8,689 nt of DNA, taken from the NCBI GenBank assembly GCA_964403175.1, contig CAYOFH010000140.1:1-8689 (forward strand). Direction: 5' to 3'. Below, in pieces: positions 7,715 to 8,689 of this stretch (position 1 is its first letter; every line of letters starts with the position of its first letter). The notes under the pieces were generated by a model. The model worked only from the letters and a program-made list of their open reading frames with translations, did not search any database and was not told the DNA's origin. Source of the DNA: Marinilabilia sp964403175 (lineage in GTDB: Bacteria; Bacteroidota; Bacteroidia; Bacteroidales; Marinilabiliaceae). The position numbers were made by a program, and so were the translations under genes.

Positions 7715-8173
7715 GTGCTTCATTTTCAGTATTTGTTGCAGACTCAGACACTTGAACCTAAAAAAGAGTTGGTAATCAGAATTGTATTGGGGAGTTTGGA
7801 AGATATTGATGCAGCAGAATGGTGTATCAGGCAGGTGCGAAATATGGGAATGAATGATTTGGTTGTGTTTGAGCTTGTACCTGATCTCGTTTTCATGGAA
7901 TATAAACCTGCTGTTGGTTTTTTGTTAGAGGCCATAATGAAAGATGAACGAAACTGTTCTTCGCCAAACCCGGATAGTAACACGTCAATCAATTGTGCAT
8001 ATCGGATTTTGGAATTAGTTGCTCCGATAATTGCTGGTTTTCCTGTTGAGGCGGATGAAGATGGAGAATTGTTGACAAATGATTATAAAGAATCCCTTGA
8101 GCAGGCAAGGGAATGGATTGTTCGGAACCAGGATGATTTTAGTTTGAAAAACAGTAGTGTCCGACTAAATTAA
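7715..8173 (+). CDS. C-terminal part of the same frameshifted protein of unknown function
   Basis: A 152-residue frame opening nominally at a GTG codon, without ribosome binding site or signal peptide. The frame is in fact open from 7673, overlapping the end of the upstream part, and reads on naturally as LATPLNLKDLVLHFQYLL. Restoring one T in the TATTAG at 7683-7688 would join the two parts as EEIAYLATPLNLKDL and give about 314 residues in all. The sequence holds further helical units (IRIVLGSLEDIDAAEWCIRQ; VVFELVPDLVFMEYKPAVGF) and a cysteine- and asparagine-containing stretch (NCSSPNPDSNTSINCAYRI) near the middle. The last codons (SSVRLN and stop) are made by the end of the adjacent insertion sequence, so a few native C-terminal residues may be lost. 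Function is unknown. It could be expressed alone only if the GTG is really used, which I doubt. Confidence 0.5.
   Translation: MLHFQYLLQTQTLEPKKELVIRIVLGSLEDIDAAEWCIRQVRNMGMNDLVVFELVPDLVFMEYKPAVGFLLEAIMKDERNCSSPNPDSNTSINCAYRILELVAPIIAGFPVEADEDGELLTNDYKESLEQAREWIVRNQDDFSLKNSSVRLN
8158..8165. repeat. Putative left-end sequence of the insertion element, with an inverted copy inside
   Basis: TGTCCGAC here has a perfect inverted copy, GTCGGACA, at 8273-8280 inside the transposase coding region. The outer copy sits where coding sequence of the host gene gives way to the element's leader, so it probably belongs to the terminal inverted repeat. The true first base of the element cannot be fixed because its right end is outside the window. 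Confidence 0.35.
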
Positions 8174-8210
8174 TTAAAAAGAAGGTACTCCCTTACGGTT
8201 TCCCTTCAAA

Positions 8211-8245
8211 GTTGTAAATTGGTTTTTGCGAAAAATCTTTACAAC
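8211..8245 (+). promoter_or_regulatory. Hairpin abutting the transposase start codon
   Basis: GTTGTAAA (8211-8218) pairs perfectly with TTTACAAC (8238-8245). After an internal loop of 4 and 2 bases, TTTTT (8223-8227) pairs with AAAAA (8231-8235) around a GCG loop. The ATG begins at 8246, the base right after the stem. The helix would cover the ribosome-binding region of a transcript that reads in from outside. Several insertion sequences, IS10 and IS50 among them, use leader hairpins in that way to limit transposase made from neighbouring promoters. That role is an inference here. Confidence 0.5.
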
Positions 8246-8689
8246 ATGGCTAAAATTAAGGAAATAAATTTTGTCGGACAGCCGATTTTCAAACAAATTA
8301 TTGATTTGGTAGATAAAGTCAACATATCAACTATCATAAAAGCTCACGACAGTGACCGTTATTACAAGGCTTTCAAGACAAGAACGCATTTGATTGCTAT
8401 GCTTTTTGGAATCTTAAGTCGATGTGATTCTATGACTGAAATCTGTGAAGGGCTGCAGGCTTTAGGCGGAAAGCTAAATCATCTTGGTTTAGTAATGGCT
8501 CCTGCAAAGAGTACGGCCAGTGATGGATTAAGGAACCGGAATAATCGTTTTTTTGAGGATTTATACTTCGCTCTGGTTAATAAATATCAATCATTTTTGT
8601 GGGACAGCCGAACTTATGGATTAACCTTTAAAGAGGTGCTTTTAATTGACTCAACAACCATCCGTTTGTTTAGCGATATTTTAAAAGGT
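8246..8689 (+). CDS. IS4-family transposase with DUF4372-like N-terminus, cut by the window edge
   Basis: The first 148 codons of a DDE transposase, open to the last base of the window. ATG at 8246 gives MAKIKEINFVGQPIFKQII. The N-terminal domain (about residues 3-76) contains the pattern seen in DUF4372-type transposases: GQPIFKQI, then DRYYKAFKTRTHLIAMLFG and SMTEICEGL. Next comes the STASDGLRNRNNRFFEDLYF helix region, then LLIDSTTIRLFSDILKG. There, D135 is the expected first catalytic aspartate of the DDE triad, in a DST motif. The second aspartate and the glutamate would lie beyond the window, so intactness cannot be judged. It would cut and paste its own element. Translation may be held down by the hairpin directly upstream. 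Confidence 0.85.
   Translation, partial: MAKIKEINFVGQPIFKQIIDLVDKVNISTIIKAHDSDRYYKAFKTRTHLIAMLFGILSRCDSMTEICEGLQALGGKLNHLGLVMAPAKSTASDGLRNRNNRFFEDLYFALVNKYQSFLWDSRTYGLTFKEVLLIDSTTIRLFSDILKG

Larger units (their letters stand above)
8158..8689 (+). mobile_element. IS4-family insertion sequence, left end and partial transposase gene
   Basis: The element starts close to 8158 and runs past the right edge of the window. It is recognised by its transposase (8246-8689), which has the N-terminal domain usual in a Bacteroidota-rich branch of the IS4 family. Its left end overlaps the last codons of the split secreted-protein gene and supplies its stop codon. The right end, the target-site duplication and the copy number cannot be seen. 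Because the host gene already carries a frameshift, the order of the two events is unknown. Confidence 0.7.

Overview
The window looks like a chromosomal stretch from a draft genome of the phylum Bacteroidota. The evidence is indirect: start codons lack clear Shine-Dalgarno sequences, export signals end in A-Q or S-Q, promoter-like TTTG/TAnnTTT pairs precede genes, and the insertion sequence is of a type I associate with that phylum. I cannot place the organism more finely. A run of exactly 100 N at 7043-7142 is a scaffold join of unknown length, so the two sides are not proven neighbours.

Left of the gap: a possible gene tail (3-101) meets a minus-strand EamA/DMT-type membrane transporter (98-1003) tail to tail. 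A 161-bp divergent intergenic region follows. Beyond it lies a complete three-gene plus-strand RND efflux operon: periplasmic adaptor (1165-2280), inner-membrane permease (2289-5456) and TolC-like outer-membrane channel (5575-6885). Adaptor and permease are 8 bp apart; the channel follows after 118 bp with no terminator seen. The three products should form one envelope-spanning, proton-driven export machine. The substrate cannot be told from sequence. No regulator lies beside it in the window.

Right of the gap: a more AT-rich region holds a secreted protein of unknown function split in two frames (7230-7688 and 7715-8173). The split looks like one lost T in what was a single gene of about 314 codons. 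The 3' end of that gene runs into the left end of an IS4-family insertion sequence, whose transposase (8246-8689) continues past the window edge. A hairpin sits directly against the transposase start codon.

I found no CRISPR array, RNA gene, toxin-antitoxin pair or defence system, and nothing that amounts to an undescribed multi-gene system. The most useful second looks are the split gene, the structured leader and end sequence of the insertion element, and the altered proton-relay position of the permease.
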